The position numbers and the translations under genes are program-made. Below, piece by piece: positions 48,963 to 64,000 of a stretch of DNA of 64,000 nucleotides. Origin of the DNA: Clarkia xantiana subsp. parviflora (Eukaryota > Streptophyta > Magnoliopsida > Myrtales > Onagraceae); assembly GCA_036873135.1 (NCBI GenBank), contig JAPTYO010000002.1, forward strand, positions 124,001 through 188,000, read 5' to 3'. The notes beneath the pieces are model-generated. The model saw only the letters and a list, made by a program, of their open reading frames with translations, was not told the origin of the DNA and ran no database searches. Positions within the stretch are counted from its first letter, which is position 1. Each line of letters begins with the position of its first letter.

Positions 48963-51741
48963 TCATTTGAATCTCCTCTTTGCTTCACCATAGGCGACAA
49001 CTCCGAGCACGGTTATTGTGTACCCGCCGATCCCCATCACCGTCACTGGATTCCGGAAGAGCATTATTGAGATCACAACAGCCACAGCCCCCTTTGCATT
49101 TCCCAGTACCTGACCATATTCCAATGTTATGTTAACAGCAGCTAAGAGAGCAACTTCCTAGTTTTGACTACGCACTCTCTAATAAAAAGAGACCCGAAAC
49201 TAGCTGTTTCTAAGCATTTACTCTAGACATTGCATCTATTGCTTGTCCTCAGCAGTTGGGTGTATCTACGAAAATTATGAACTGTAAAACTGATAAACAG
49301 ACCACTTATTGATGCAATAGTAAAGGTTGCAACTTTACTTCACCGTACGATATGATTGTTCAGAGAGTTAGAGATGCCGCACCTGAAGAGTGAGTGCACT
49401 TGTATGTTTTGTGACCAAGAAGTTTGTTAAGTTGGCTGCATAAGCCGTGACCGAGTTCAGCAAGAGAAGCAGCCACAAGAACTTGTGCTCCTTCCCAAGT
49501 GTGTACAGGACATCTAAGACATCCGGCTCCATTACAATTGATGTCGGCAGTAATACAACCACTGCCATAGGCGACATGTATAGTAGCAAATTCATGGAAT
49601 TCAACTTCTCCCTGCATAGCCGAGGAAGATTTTCAGCAGTTGAGATTCCACAAATGCAAAAAAAAAAAAAAAAAAAAAGAGAGAGAGAGAGAGAGAGGGA
49701 AGAAAATCACTGTGTCCAAGTACAACCTTAGTTAAAAGGCAAATGATCTTACAAAAAGAAGTTGAAGGACAAAATCCTGTGACAGCCTCTTTCAGGCCCC
49801 ATTCCTAATGCTTGCCTAGTTGCCTCTCGGGTTTTAAAAGTGCTAATTGCCTTGTTAGCTGAACTTTTAGGGTTTGGACAATATGCTAGCTGTTTATTTT
49901 TAATTTTACAAATTTCTAGCTGAACATATGTAAAGATGCAACTTACTAGCTTCCTCTAATTTCTGTTCAATGGTGACTGAGACAATCACGTGTCTGTCAC
50001 ATGTTATCAGACTTCAGGTAGCAAACTGTAAATTTCATCAAAAGTTTAGATAGCAAATTGCAAAGTTTCACAAAGTTTGGCTAACAAATTGTAGATTTCC
50101 CAAAAAGTCCAGCTAGCAACATGCAGTTTCCTTGTCACCATTTAACAGTAAATTATATGGAGCTAGACTATTGCAACTTTGTATAAGTTCAACTAGTAAT
50201 TTGTCCAAAAAAATTTCAGCTAGCTAATTGCCGAAAATCTCAAAGTTCAGCTACCAAATTAGGAAGAAAGTTAACATCTGCAAGTATCAAAACCTGGAGT
50301 TGAGTATTTGGCCAGAATAAAATCCGACCTTTTTGCTGGAAATTAGTACAAGGAATGGTTTCTTTCTTGTAGTTGAACTATACTGCTGGAGATCACATCT
50401 AACATGACACGATAGATAAACAATGACAAGAATGAAATGAGCGCCTCTAAAAAGATGATTCATGTGTAAAGAGAAATACCCTTCAGAAGAAAGTAGAACA
50501 CCCTGAAGAACGGACTTAAAGGCTCTTGCAGCTGTTGCACTGATGCACATTATGAAGCCAAACAAGTGGAAACTAGGCTCGCCCTGCCACCAACAGATGA
50601 TACTTCAGAAAAAGCAAGCACGAGCTTGAAAAAAAAAACATTGAATCACAAGAAACAATTGTACTTTTCATCAATTGAATCCATCGTTTCTGATGCATTC
50701 AAGCCCTCAAACTGGTACTTGTAGTCACAATCAATCAAATACTAAAAGAATCTAAACGCTAGCAAATTTCTTTGCCAACTGATGCATATATTCCAAAGTG
50801 TTCTTGATGTTCTTCACATCATTCCTCACTAATAAACACATTTTGTACTTCGCGTCATTCCTCACTAATAAACGCATTTTAAGATTCACAGATACATAAG
50901 ACTGCATTTCATACAACTGGCAAGATCAAGCTCATTTAACATTTAATAATTCCAGCTCCTTAACGCAGGATTGCACAAACCAATGCTTAAATTTGCACTA
51001 TCTGCGATTGAACAGTTCAAGGGAGCAAAATCTAGCAACAAGCAGAGATCCTGATATAATGCATCTGAGAAGAACAAACTGAATAGCAATGCGGACAAAA
51101 ATCCATCATTTTTTCTCCAAGTATGTAGGAAACTGAAACTAGGTATAACTAGCCAGAAATCCAACAATTCATCATTAATAAGATACTAAAAGAGAATCAC
51201 ATATCATGGCACCTACAAGCAAATGTACATGAAATTTCATTTTCTTTTAGAAATATTATTTTACCTCGCTGGCGATTACAACGCCGGCAACCACCGGGAC
51301 GAGAGCAGCATAAGTGATCCAAGCCTCCCTTTTGAACGTCATAAGGTAGGCAAATACAGCGGTGAAGAACGGCGTGGTGGCACCGACTGCTTGATTGAAG
51401 GAGACGGGGAGGTACCTCAAGGAGACATTGCCGCCGACAACGGAGGCGCAGAAGACGAGGCTGAGGGTGGCGATCTTAAGGAACTGGGGGCGAGACCTAA
51501 TGGGCTGGAGAGGGACGATCTTGAGGAAGGCGATGGATGCGTAGCTAAGAAGGGCGCAGGCGGACATGTGACACATGGTGAGGAAGATGGGAAATCGGAA
51601 GCCATAGTTGGAGAGGAGGAACTTGTTGAGGAGGATGACGCCGATGTTGGAGGAGTACCAGACGGTGATTAGGAAGGCAATGAAGAGAGCATTCTGCTTC
51701 TTCTGGGAGGAGGATGAGGTTGACGGCGGTGACTGCGACAT
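48963..51741 (-). CDS. KT-group nucleotide-sugar transporter (UUAT-like)
   Basis: Four exons on the minus strand: 51265-51741, 50480-50583, 49383-49611 and 48963-49109, giving 318 aa. The start is [15 protein letters not shown]. About ten hydrophobic segments follow, such as [23 protein letters not shown], a TPT/drug-metabolite-transporter fold. Near the end come [20 protein letters not shown] and the Lys-Thr feature of the KT group, and the tail is [12 protein letters not shown], a basic C-terminus. Closest by memory are Arabidopsis UUAT1 (309 aa) and relatives that move UDP-uronic acids and other UDP-sugars into the Golgi in exchange for UMP, feeding cell-wall pectin and xylan synthesis. 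The exact substrate is not decided by sequence. All junctions are in phase. Confidence 0.9.
49658..49697. repeat. Poly-A plus (GA)n microsatellite in transporter intron
   Basis: About 21 A followed by an (AG)n run, within intron 2 of the transporter gene. Confidence 0.95.
49841..50270. repeat. Foldback repeat with internal AGCTGAACTTT subrepeats
   Basis: The left arm (about 49841-49975) has TTAGCTGAACTTT, GGACAA, TGCTAGCTG and TCTGTTCAATGGTGAC. The reverse complement of 50130-50270 has GTAGCTGAACTTTG, GGACAA, ACTAGTTGAAC and TACTGTTAAATGGTGAC, in the same order. Between the arms are degenerate copies of TAGCAAATTGCAAAGTTT. It lies in intron 2 of the transporter. Long-TIR, MULE-like non-autonomous elements often look like this. 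Confidence 0.65.
50819..50880. repeat. 36-bp direct repeat in transporter intron 1
   Basis: TCATTCCTCACTAATAAAC(A/G)CATTTT occurs at 50819 and 50855. Confidence 0.85.
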
Positions 51742-52574
51742 TGGAATCAGATCTCATTTCATCGTTTCAATCATCAATCAATGAAGGAGGAAGTTGAAGT
51801 TGATGGTACTGATATATATACACTAACCATAAGTAAGGAAAATTTTCATTCTCTAGACATTACTAATAATATTTATTATTGTAAAAATATTTAGAGTTAT
51901 AATGTACCCGTTAATTAAATGTTGAGTCACACGTTATTTAACAACCATGAGTTACCCTTAATTTAATTTAATAATAATGTTACTTACCGAGGTATCATCA
52001 TTTACCGGAAAAAAAAAATAAGTTATCATCATCGATCATTTATTAAAAGAAACATGTTAGAAATCTAGAAGTTTTAATTTCTAGAAATTAATGCCAATAG
52101 CCAAACTACCTGGAAAAAAAATCTAAAAAAAAAAACTACCTGAAAAAATAAAAGGAATATTTTTAGAAATATTATACATATACATATAAATATAATAGTC
52201 ACAAAACACCTTGACTTTAGATCCTCTAAAATCTCAATCAGCACTAGTGTTGCATTCCTACAGCTGCCAAGTGCCATCTCGAGACACATGGACTATATTA
52301 ATATTATTAAATAATAACCACTCAAATTTAAAATTACTTATTACTTTTTTAGAATATTTTTTTGGCCAATTTTTTATTATTAAAATATCAAAGTAATATA
52401 TGAGTATTTTATAGAGTGTCAAAATAATAATATATGAGTATTCGTGGGTTGGGTCAAGGTATGTATGTCTCTAAACTAGGACGAGTCAACCTACATGTCA
52501 CTCGTTAAACTTCATTCAATTGGTTACGAACGGATAAATCGATCACGTCAATAAATCATAAATCAATCATTTAG
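51742..52574. other. Promoter of the transporter and intergenic DNA
   Basis: No gene is seen. A TATA-like ATATATACAC tract lies about 70 bp upstream of the start. Then AT-rich DNA. Confidence 0.4.
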
Positions 52575-54431
<1,857 letters not shown>

Positions 54432-54485
54432 AAAACAATTAACATGTTTAAAACAATTGACATGTTTAAAACAATTAACATGTTT
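54432..54485. repeat. 18-bp tandem repeat (3 copies) upstream of RH35-like frame
   Basis: Three copies of AAAACAATTRACATGTTT. The repeats are in frame with the helicase reading and encode MFKTI(D/N) units. Confidence 0.9.
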
Positions 54486-54506
54486 GATGCAACAGGTAAT
54501 TTGATA

Positions 54507-56262
<1,756 letters not shown>

Positions 56263-57070
56263 GACTTGTAGACTTTATTTCTAGTTATATATATGAATGT
56301 CTAGCCTTATTTGCAGCCTTATTCATTATGTAATCGTTGTTTCATAATTCTGAAATTTTATTTATCATGTAATTCAAAAATAAACGTACTGTTATGTTTT
56401 TCGGTTTGTGATTTTTAGTTTTCCCATTTTAGCTCAATAAAACTTCAACAGAAACGAAAAAAATGGAAAGCGACGACGACTACCGTTCACCATACAGATC
56501 ACAATAATAATGAACTCCAAAGGAATGCATTATTTATATAAAAGAAACTTTCCAGTCATTCAGATGTATATTTACGGTTTAGATTAAATTCTTAGGTTTG
56601 TTGTGTGAATTTCAATGAATTATATATATATATATATATCAATGTTATAAAGATGAATATACACCCTTACCCGGACCAATGAAACCCAAAGGCAAACAGA
56701 GTCCTAATCGATCGAGCTCGAAATGAGCTGCAATTAGGGTCTAATGGTCTATAAATAAATAATACTAATTGAGGTATCAAATAACCAAAACAAATAATTA
56801 AGACACTGTACTTAACAGTAAACACTAAAATAAAATATTTGTTAGTTATATTAGTTAGATTAAAAAAGATCGTACGGAAGCCCGAATTTAACACCAGCGC
56901 TGCTGCTACAGCCGTCGAACACGTGGCTCTGCCACGATTGATGTATCAGCTGGAGGCCTCTTCTAGAAGAAGCTTTCCTCATCACTCGCAGCAGTACTGG
57001 TCGATAATCCCTTCTTCTGACCGAGGCTTAGCAGACGACGACGGTGAAGAATCAATCATCTTACGAAAAG
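56263..57070. other. Intergenic region and SFGH 5' leader
   Basis: No certain gene. A (TA)n run lies at about 56621-56638. Open reading from 56839 continues into the SFGH leader, but shows no known domain. Confidence 0.4.
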
Positions 57071-60000
57071 ATGGAGACGAAACCAACTGAGATAAGCAGC
57101 TCGAAGATGTTCGGTGGCTACAACAAGCGATACAAGCACTTCAGTCCCACGCTCGGTTGCTCCATGACATTCCACATCTATTTTCCTCCTTCCGCTTCTC
57201 CTTATCACAACTTCCCGGTAAGTCTGCTGCTTTTCCCCTCGCTAAACCGGTGCATTCTACTATTGTAGACGCCGATCTGTTCGTTCTGGATTCTGGATGA
57301 TGTCGATGGACGAATTACCGATCAAATGACCCTAAATCAATTGAGGTAGACTAAAGCTGAATTGTGTTCGACTTATCGATGTTGATATCTGTTTTCATGT
57401 CTTCCTTGATCAGGTGCTTTACTGGCTGTCTGGTCTTTCTTGCACCGACGAGAATTTCATAAGCAAATCTGGAGCTCAGCGTGCTGCTTCAAGCTTTGGC
57501 ATTGCTTTGATAGCTCCTGATACATCTCCTCGTAAGTGGTCGACAACTTTAAGTTCTCATTAAACTCTGATTGTCATTGTGCTGCCATTGATGATTCTAG
57601 CTAGGGTTTACTTTGTTTCGGCAATGTCTTTGGGGTGGCAGTGAATTGTGTAACAAGGAATTCATAATACAGATTGATCTTCAATATTTTGCAGTATGAA
57701 ATTAAACTGGCAGTCTGGCACCAGTGATAATGATACATGTCCTGTCTACTTCTCTTGTAAACTTTGAATACAATATGTACGCGTGTTATCCATATGATGT
57801 ATATCCTAACACTTGTTTTCCCTTTAGCCAAAAATGCCGAGTTTGCTGTTGCCACAAGTTTCATTTTGCCTTCAGTCCTTCATGCTCTTGTTTGAAACAC
57901 ACGTCAAGTCCTAATTCTGCACCCATGACCTAGAAATGAGTCCACTTTAACCAAATGTATGGTAGATCATATGGTGATTTAGGGATACTACACATTTATC
58001 GACTGCAACTTCTCCAAGGAAGTGGCGCTGCTTATTGTCATCATGCTTTTTATTTAAACCAAACTTTGTCATCATGTCGGGAAAGGAAAATGATCATGCT
58101 TTTATTGGTAAAATAAGTCTGCATGTATATGAATGACAATTCATACTTGGTGTTGGAAACTTGGAATCTAAGAGCCTTTTTCTTCTCCCATCTGGTTGAT
58201 AGATTCTTCAATTATTCGTGAGCCTAATTAACTAATACTCATACGTTACAGGGGGGCTGAATGTTGAAGGAGAGGCAGATAGCTGGGATTTTGGTGTTGG
58301 TAAGCTGCGTCAAAGTTTTTAGTTTTTTAGATGGTATATATTTCAGCAATACTTGAACCGTAAAATGCTATTCAACCTCTCGGTGACAACCGATGAAAGT
58401 TTATATCATATGAATATACCCACTTGTTTTTCTATGAGACATTCACTAATCAGTGTCTTTTGTATATGCTTCTCTTACACATAATAAGTTGTAAATGATC
58501 CTATTCGAAATGGATCAAGCTAGCACCACGATTTTGTCAATGACATGGCTCATTTTGGCATGATATGCTGTTAGTCCCTATAGGTTCTTGGTTGGGTAAA
58601 ATGATGATGAGTATGTTAAGGCACAATGAGCTAGAGAATCCATTTAAAGAAAAAGGACCCTGAATGCATGGGGAAAAAGTGTACCGTTCTTTGTGATATC
58701 TGCGCATAATTATGCTACACAGAACTGGAAGTTAGAACTTCTCTAGCACAGTGACAGGCAGTTATTATGCCGTTGCTTTGTTTGGTAATTAATTAGCTTT
58801 GAATGCTGTTGGTTTTTCACGTGAAACTATACTCTATTTTGGTTTTTTCTCATGTTGCATTGCATGCTTAGTTACTAGTCTCTGTCAAGCTGCAGCTTGT
58901 GCACTGTATTCACTTTGACATACTAAGCAGGGAAAAGCTTGTTCTTTCTTATGTTTCTTGATTTTTTATTTATTTATTTTTTATTTTTTCAATCAGGTGC
59001 TGGATTTTACCTCAATGCTAAACAAGAAAAATGGAAGAACTGGCGCATGTATGACTATATAGTCAAAGAATTGCCTCAACTTCTTTCTGAAAATTTTCCT
59101 CAGCTGGATACCTCAAGGGCATCAATATCTGGTCATTCTATGGGCGGACATGGTGCTCTTACAATCTACCTTAAGAACCTGGACAAGTATAAGGTGAGTA
59201 TATATTTTCTATTGCTGGATGATTTTATTTTAGTAGAACCATTGGATCGGCTTTAATGGAGATGGCTTGGTTGGTATGATCTCTTTATCTTGTCAATTAA
59301 GAACTTGATTTCTTGCTTTCTTACTTAACATCTTTGCCTTGGAATGTTTTCTATTTTTATTTTATGCAATTCAATTGATACTATATATATCGTAATCACT
59401 TGAAGCGTTGTCGTTATATATTGGGTCCAGGTTATTCTGGCCGTCTTGCGACATGAAATATATGATGGCCTAGGCTTCTTCTTTATCAGTTTCTCACTGT
59501 TATTCACCTTATGCTGCAGTCTGTTTCTGCCTTTGCACCAATTGTCAATCCTATCAACTGTCCTTGGGGCCAGAAAGCTTTCACAAATTATCTAGGCCAG
59601 AACAAAGCCGACTGGGAGGCGAGTTTCTCTCTGTGCAGTTGAAGTAAAACATTTACCCACAATATTTGAAACTCATTTTGCTGGTTAAAATTGCAGGAAT
59701 ATGACGCGACATGCTTAATTTCAAAGTTCAACGACGTGCTAGCATCCATCCTTATTGATCAAGTACGTTTATCATAAGTGTTTGTACTAAGAAATCAGTA
59801 TAACTTCATTCAGTCTCCACGGGTTGCTGCAAATTGGTCTCAACTTGGTGCATCATCAAACTCATCTCCTGGGACTAAAGCCTGGTCTCTAGTATGAACT
59901 GAGTTAAGTAACAGAATTTTTTTTGTAGGGAGAAGATGACAAGTTTCTGCAGGAACAACTGATGCCAGGCAAATTCCGAGACGCCTGTAAAAATCACAAT

Positions 60001-60108
60001 GTACCATTGCTGATGAGGTTGCATCCAGGTTATGACCACTCCTACTTTTTCATTGCCACATTCATTGATGATCACATCAGCCACCATGCTCAAGCCTTGA
60101 AGCTGTAG
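57071..60108 (+). CDS. SFGH: S-formylglutathione hydrolase (esterase D type)
   Basis: Seven exons: 57071-57217, 57414-57531, 58252-58299, 58997-59193, 59520-59618, 59697-59762 and 59929-60108. They give 284 aa, the exact length of the Arabidopsis enzyme as I recall. Start [16 protein letters not shown]. Alpha/beta-hydrolase with nucleophile Ser in [10 protein letters not shown], a catalytic Asp likely in the QGEDDKF region, and His in GYDHSYFF. It hydrolyses S-formylglutathione to formate and glutathione, the second step of formaldehyde detoxification after GSH-dependent formaldehyde dehydrogenase; it is cytosolic. Intron 5 has a GC donor (GAG|GCGAGT at 59618/59619), required by the conserved W-E-E-Y-D-A-T junction. 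No frame breaks. An upstream in-frame ATG (57044) would add nine residues not seen in the family. Confidence 0.96.
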
Positions 60109-60429
60109 CTTCTCCTTCTCATCTGTTTCCTCTTGCAATCCTGTTCTAGCAGCTTCTGTTTCAAATCTGTATCTATTCTACTGTTTTTAGCCAATAACAG
60201 TAGCTTTACTCAACATTACGCGGCAAGATTCCTAGACTGATATAAAGTTGCTTTACTTTTGGACAAGCATATGTACTGTCACATTTTATTCTCCACTATT
60301 GTGATTCCGGCGCAGATGCAAATTCTATTTTCTTGTATAATAAAATAATAAGTTAGCTCTTTAAGGGACCCACTGAATTTAAGAATCTAGGGACAAAACA
60401 AAAGAATGAAGGAAGAAGATTATTATATT
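60109..60429. other. SFGH 3' UTR and intergenic DNA
   Basis: No gene is seen. Confidence 0.4.
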
Positions 60430-60845
60430 TGTACGAGCTAGATGATTAGTTATAGTATATCATGAATACGACACGAATTTTTTCGTGTGACGTGTCATAC
60501 TATCGTATTGTGTTAAGTTATTCATTTATAAACCTCTATACGAGATCTTTAAACAAAAATAAAAATAATGAACTTTATATAGTAAATAAAACCACTAATT
60601 GAAATTTTAAAAGTTATTAAATAAGACTTATTCAAAAAAATACTCAAGAAATAGTCTTTACTAGCATAACTTTATCGTGTATCGTGCGTGTCATGTTGAG
60701 ATACCTAACTACGAACACGATATGCAAGTTATATCGTGCTAATCGTCTTCGTGCTATCGTGTTATAGTTTTTCATATGATTGTATGACTACGATTTTTTT
60801 CGTGCGTGTTCGCATCGTGTTGTGTGGAAACTTGCCAACCCTAAC
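60430..60845. mobile_element. MITE-like repeat with CGTGTT/ACACGA words, second copy
   Basis: The right end is GGAAACTTGCCAACCCTAA, whose reverse complement begins TTAGGGTTGGCAAG, like the ends of the element at 24946-25205. Inside are ATACGACACGAATTTTTTCGTG and TATCGTGCTAATCGT. The left border is unclear. It lies about 220 bp before the EF-hand gene start. Confidence 0.5.
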
Positions 60846-61065
60846 TCTACCACACCTATTAACTCTAGGTGCACCCTAGCTCCTTCAGAAGATTGAGGAC
60901 TAATTCGCAATAACCAAAACACAGCACCCATTTCAATTCAAAGTTCAAACGGAGCTCTCTATTTATGTTTAGGCGCGTTCGCATTTCGCAAAACAAGTCA
61001 GTTACCAAGTCAAAGTGTTTCCTCTTCTTCTGAAAAATATTCCCCCACTTCTCAAGCCACACAGC

Positions 61066-63068
61066 ATGGCAGGTTACCCCCACGCGCCACCCAACTACGG
61101 CTACGGAGCTCCGCCGTCTTACCCCTACACCAACACCACCTCCCCTAGTGTTCCCTCCCCCAATTCACACCCTCAATATGTCACACCCTACGCTGCCCCC
61201 TATCCAGGTGATCAGAAGCCGCCTAAGCAAAATCCTGGCATGCATGGCGGAGCTCACGGTGGCTACTCGTCTATGGCTCCTCCGGCATCTTCTTACGGAA
61301 GCGCTCCGCCTCCATCGTACGGAAATCCGTTCGCCTCTCTGCTTCCGTCGCACTTCCCCCATGGAACCGATCCCAGGGTTGTTGAATGCTTCCAGGCGGC
61401 GGATCGAGATAGGAGCGGCTTCATCGACGATAAGGAGTTGCAGAGCGCTCTCTCGTCTTTCGACCAGAGCTTCAGCATGAGGACGGTTCATCTCCTTATG
61501 TATTCCTTCACCAACACCAACACGAGGAAAATCGGTGAGCAATCAAGTTTAATTTCACTGAAATCTGCTCTCTTCCTTGCTTAGCGTCAAGTAGAAACCC
61601 TTCCGCTTTCAGCTCTGAGCCTTAGAAATTTCACGGCGTATGGAAACGATTAGATCTGCGCGTAATTGTTACGCGATGATTTGCATGGAAACTGGGAAGT
61701 GTCTGAAATGCCATCCGAGTTAGCAAGCATTACTGTGGGCTCCTTTTCTGGGCATTTGCATTACCATTCCATATGAAACAACTTGATCTGAGCTAACCGT
61801 TTCCACTGGCTCACAATTACAAACATGATCCAGTAATGCAACACTGGATGCCTAAAAATAGGTCTGTTTTTATAGTGATCAGCTGGATAGGTGCCTAAAT
61901 TGATCCGGTGTTCAAACGAGTCTGATCCATTTCGACTTGATTATTCTCTCGTGTTTGATTTAGCTAGTCCTGATTTCCGTTTAGACATGATTAAATTATG
62001 TGACGTTTTCGATTTCTATAGTGGGATAAGGATTTGATTAATGGTCAAACTTTATTTCTTCAATATATATATAAGTTGGTGGGTGTGTTGTTTGTCCTAT
62101 CATAATATATGCAAAGTCATATTATACTGTTCTTTTAAATGATATTATATTACATAGTAAATAGAGTGGTTAGATGTCTTTCTATCATATGGGCCTTTGT
62201 GTGGAAGCCATGGAGTTTATCAGGCACAGTAACTAATTGAAGTTTGTGGAATGTTGATTCAAATTGGCATGCAGCTAGAGATTTAGATTGCAAGCTTGTT
62301 CAATTTTGTTGTTGATGGCTGCATCTAACATTTTATTATGTTGCTGGATCTTAGTTTGTCCTTTATCATGATTGCAGGGCCCAAAGAGTTCACAGACGTG
62401 TATTATAGTCTTCAGAATTGGAGAGTAAGTAGGAACATCTTACATCAAATAATGATATGATTTCCAGCTGAAAATTCAGTTTTGACGGATGAAGGAAAAT
62501 TGGTTTCAGGGTATATTTGAAAGGTTTGACAGGGACCGAAGTGGGAGGATCGACATGAATGAACTGAGAGAGGCACTGCTGAGCTTGGGGTACTCCGTGT
62601 CACCTGTGGTTCTGGAGCTGCTGGTGTCAAAGTATGATAAGAGTGGAGGCAGAGCCAAGGCCATTGAATATGACAACTTCATTGAGTATGACATCATTTC
62701 AATATCGTCGTTTTTGCATATGATAATCATTCAAATAGTATCACTCTTTTCTTTCGAATCATCTCTAACCCAACCTGCTATGTCTCCTTGTTCTGTTACT
62801 TGTAGGTGCTGTCTTACAGTCAAGGTAAGCTCATTACTGCCTTAATTACATTTGATTTTTTTCCAAAATCTTCTTCATATCATAGGATTGGTGTTTAAAT
62901 GTAGTAATTTTACAAAGTGGTAAGCTGGAAAAGTAATAGTGGGATAATAAATATGATGAGCAGGGACTGACTGAGAAGTTCAAGGCAAAGGACACCAACT
63001 ACTCGGGGTCTGCAACTTTCAACTATGAGGAATTCATGCTTACTGTTCTTCCCTTCCTGATTGCGTAG
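61066..63068 (+). CDS. Penta-EF-hand calcium-binding protein (CML49/CML50-like)
   Basis: Five exons: 61066-61534, 62378-62424, 62510-62685, 62806-62824 and 62964-63068, giving 271 aa. The N-terminal 100 residues are rich in Pro, Gly, Tyr and Ser (GYPHAPPNYGYG), as in ALG-2/sorcin-type PEF proteins. EF1 has DRDRSGFIDDKE and EF2 DRDRSGRIDMNE, both complete loops. The next loops (DKSGGRAKAIEYDNFIE and DTNYSGSATFNYEEF) are degenerate. End is LTVLPFLIA. Plant relatives are the calmodulin-like proteins CML48-50; they are about 230-350 aa, so this N-terminus is shorter than in CML49/50. Role: calcium sensing, with membrane-linked partners likely; the exact process is not known. Exon 4 is only 19 nt, but is supported by CCLTVK conservation. 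Confidence 0.92.
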
Positions 63069-63589
63069 AGATATGGTTAGGTTCGATATCCAATCCATTG
63101 AGTTTTACTAGTAATAATGAACAATAATATGAACTCCTTCTATGTATGAGTGTATGGCTGTATTTGTGCTTATGATTGTTGGATCTTGAGCTTTCTTTAA
63201 CAAATAAAAGTGACCTGGACCATAGAGTATAATGGTTGAGTCTTATTTGTATCTTACTAGGGACCTAGTTTTACTTTCTAGAAGTTTGGTTGTTAGGAAA
63301 TCACATAAACTAATAGCTACTATATAATAGCTAGCTGATCGAGTTGTTTGAGAAAGTGAATTTAGTGGAAGATCTCTTGTTGAGAAGATAAAGAAGATAA
63401 ACAGGATAGAGAACAATATACCTTGCGCTGAAAAGCTTGAAGAAGGAATGGGTAACAGAGATTGGACAAGATGAGATCTCAGAGTCAGGGTATTGAACAG
63501 AGGTTTCTACTCGTGTTAATCCTTTGAACCAATAAGTCGCACTCTGAAACATAACTGAAATGCACAAGTTTGAACTAAACAATACCTAG
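63069..63589. other. 3' region of EF-hand gene and intergenic DNA
   Basis: No gene is seen. Confidence 0.4.
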
Positions 63590-63775
63590 GTTCGTGATGA
63601 GTGTTTTTGTCTTTTAATCATTGTATTAGAAAATCCTAATACAAAATACATCCAAACATTATATTAGAATATCATAATACATGGTTCGTCCAAACAAAGT
63701 ATTAATTAAGCACCGATTATAATATTATAATTAACGCTTAGATAATACATGTAATTAAACGGACCTAAAAGTGGA
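63590..63775. repeat. Dispersed repeat homologous to left arm of the 52.7-kb element
   Basis: The reverse complement starts GGTCCGTTTAATTACATGTATTAT and includes GTATTATGATATTCTAATATAATGTTTGGATG, then AATACAATGATTAAAAGAC. The left arm at about 52700-52870 has the same order of words. A 12-bp direct repeat GGACCTAAAAGT lies at the border (about 63762-63786). Confidence 0.6.
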
Positions 63776-64000
63776 CCTAAAAGTTCTCCTATATAAATGC
63801 AAGGTTTCTCCTTGATCAGTTTGTTGAATCATCCACCTGAGATAGAAACATAAACCTTAGGCACATAATGTTGGGAATTGGGGTTTAAGGTTAGAGTATG
63901 AGCAACCAATCACTTGTATATCACAAGCCATCATATATTATTCACTACGAGACACTGATTCAAGCATAAATCATTCGATACGGGATATATAAACCGACAT
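63776..64000. other. Window end
   Basis: No gene is recognisable in the last 225 bases. Confidence 0.3.

Noticed and set aside
56839..57090. 83-codon open frame upstream of SFGH
   Set aside because: No recognisable family and it overlaps the SFGH leader and start; probably chance.

Overview
This window looks like nuclear DNA of a eudicot plant, probably a rosid. Genes carry many short introns with GT-AG borders, intergenic DNA is AT-rich, and MITE-like repeats and an LTR remnant are scattered through it. Every recognisable protein is of a plant type: plant actin, MCTP/FTIP, autoinhibited Ca2+-ATPase, plant cytochrome P450 and KT-group nucleotide-sugar transporter. The species cannot be named from the sequence alone.

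Layout from left to right: a TBCC-domain protein (+, 9 exons, 148-4584); a small LEA/seed-maturation protein (-, 5603-5842) with an ABRE-rich promoter; two intronless MCTP/FTIP genes in divergent, head-to-head orientation (- 7602-9959 and + 14144-16450); an actin gene (-, 17279-18825) with a leader intron; a CYP93-like P450 (-, 22128-24804); 40S ribosomal protein S2 (+, 26799-28110); a SIN2/DAR-type mitochondrial GTPase (-, 28908-31719); nucleoporin NUP93 (-, 15 exons, 32509-38419); an ACA4/ACA11-type Ca2+-ATPase (+, 41286-48635) with a 3.8-kb first intron holding a solo LTR and a 1-nt frameshift in the last exon; a UUAT-like nucleotide-sugar transporter (-, 48963-51741); a frameshifted DEAD-box helicase of the RH35/DDX41 type (54507-56262); S-formylglutathione hydrolase (+, 57071-60108) with a GC-AG intron; and a penta-EF-hand calcium-binding protein (+, 61066-63068).

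The genes are mostly housekeeping functions and do not form one pathway. From memory, the order TBCC, MCTP3, RPS2, SIN2, NUP93, ACA4/11, SFGH matches the order of homologues in the duplicated Arabidopsis blocks At3g57.3-57.9 and At2g41.5-41.8, so the window is probably an ancestral gene block with later insertions. I found no operon-like, CRISPR-like or clearly undescribed system. The most notable signals are the divergent MCTP pair with a shared leader intron, two coding frameshifts, a solo LTR with a perfect target-site duplication, a GC-AG intron, and a foldback repeat with a GC-rich minisatellite core.

Exon borders were set by hand from splice consensus, reading-frame continuity and family knowledge. 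UTR borders are tentative.
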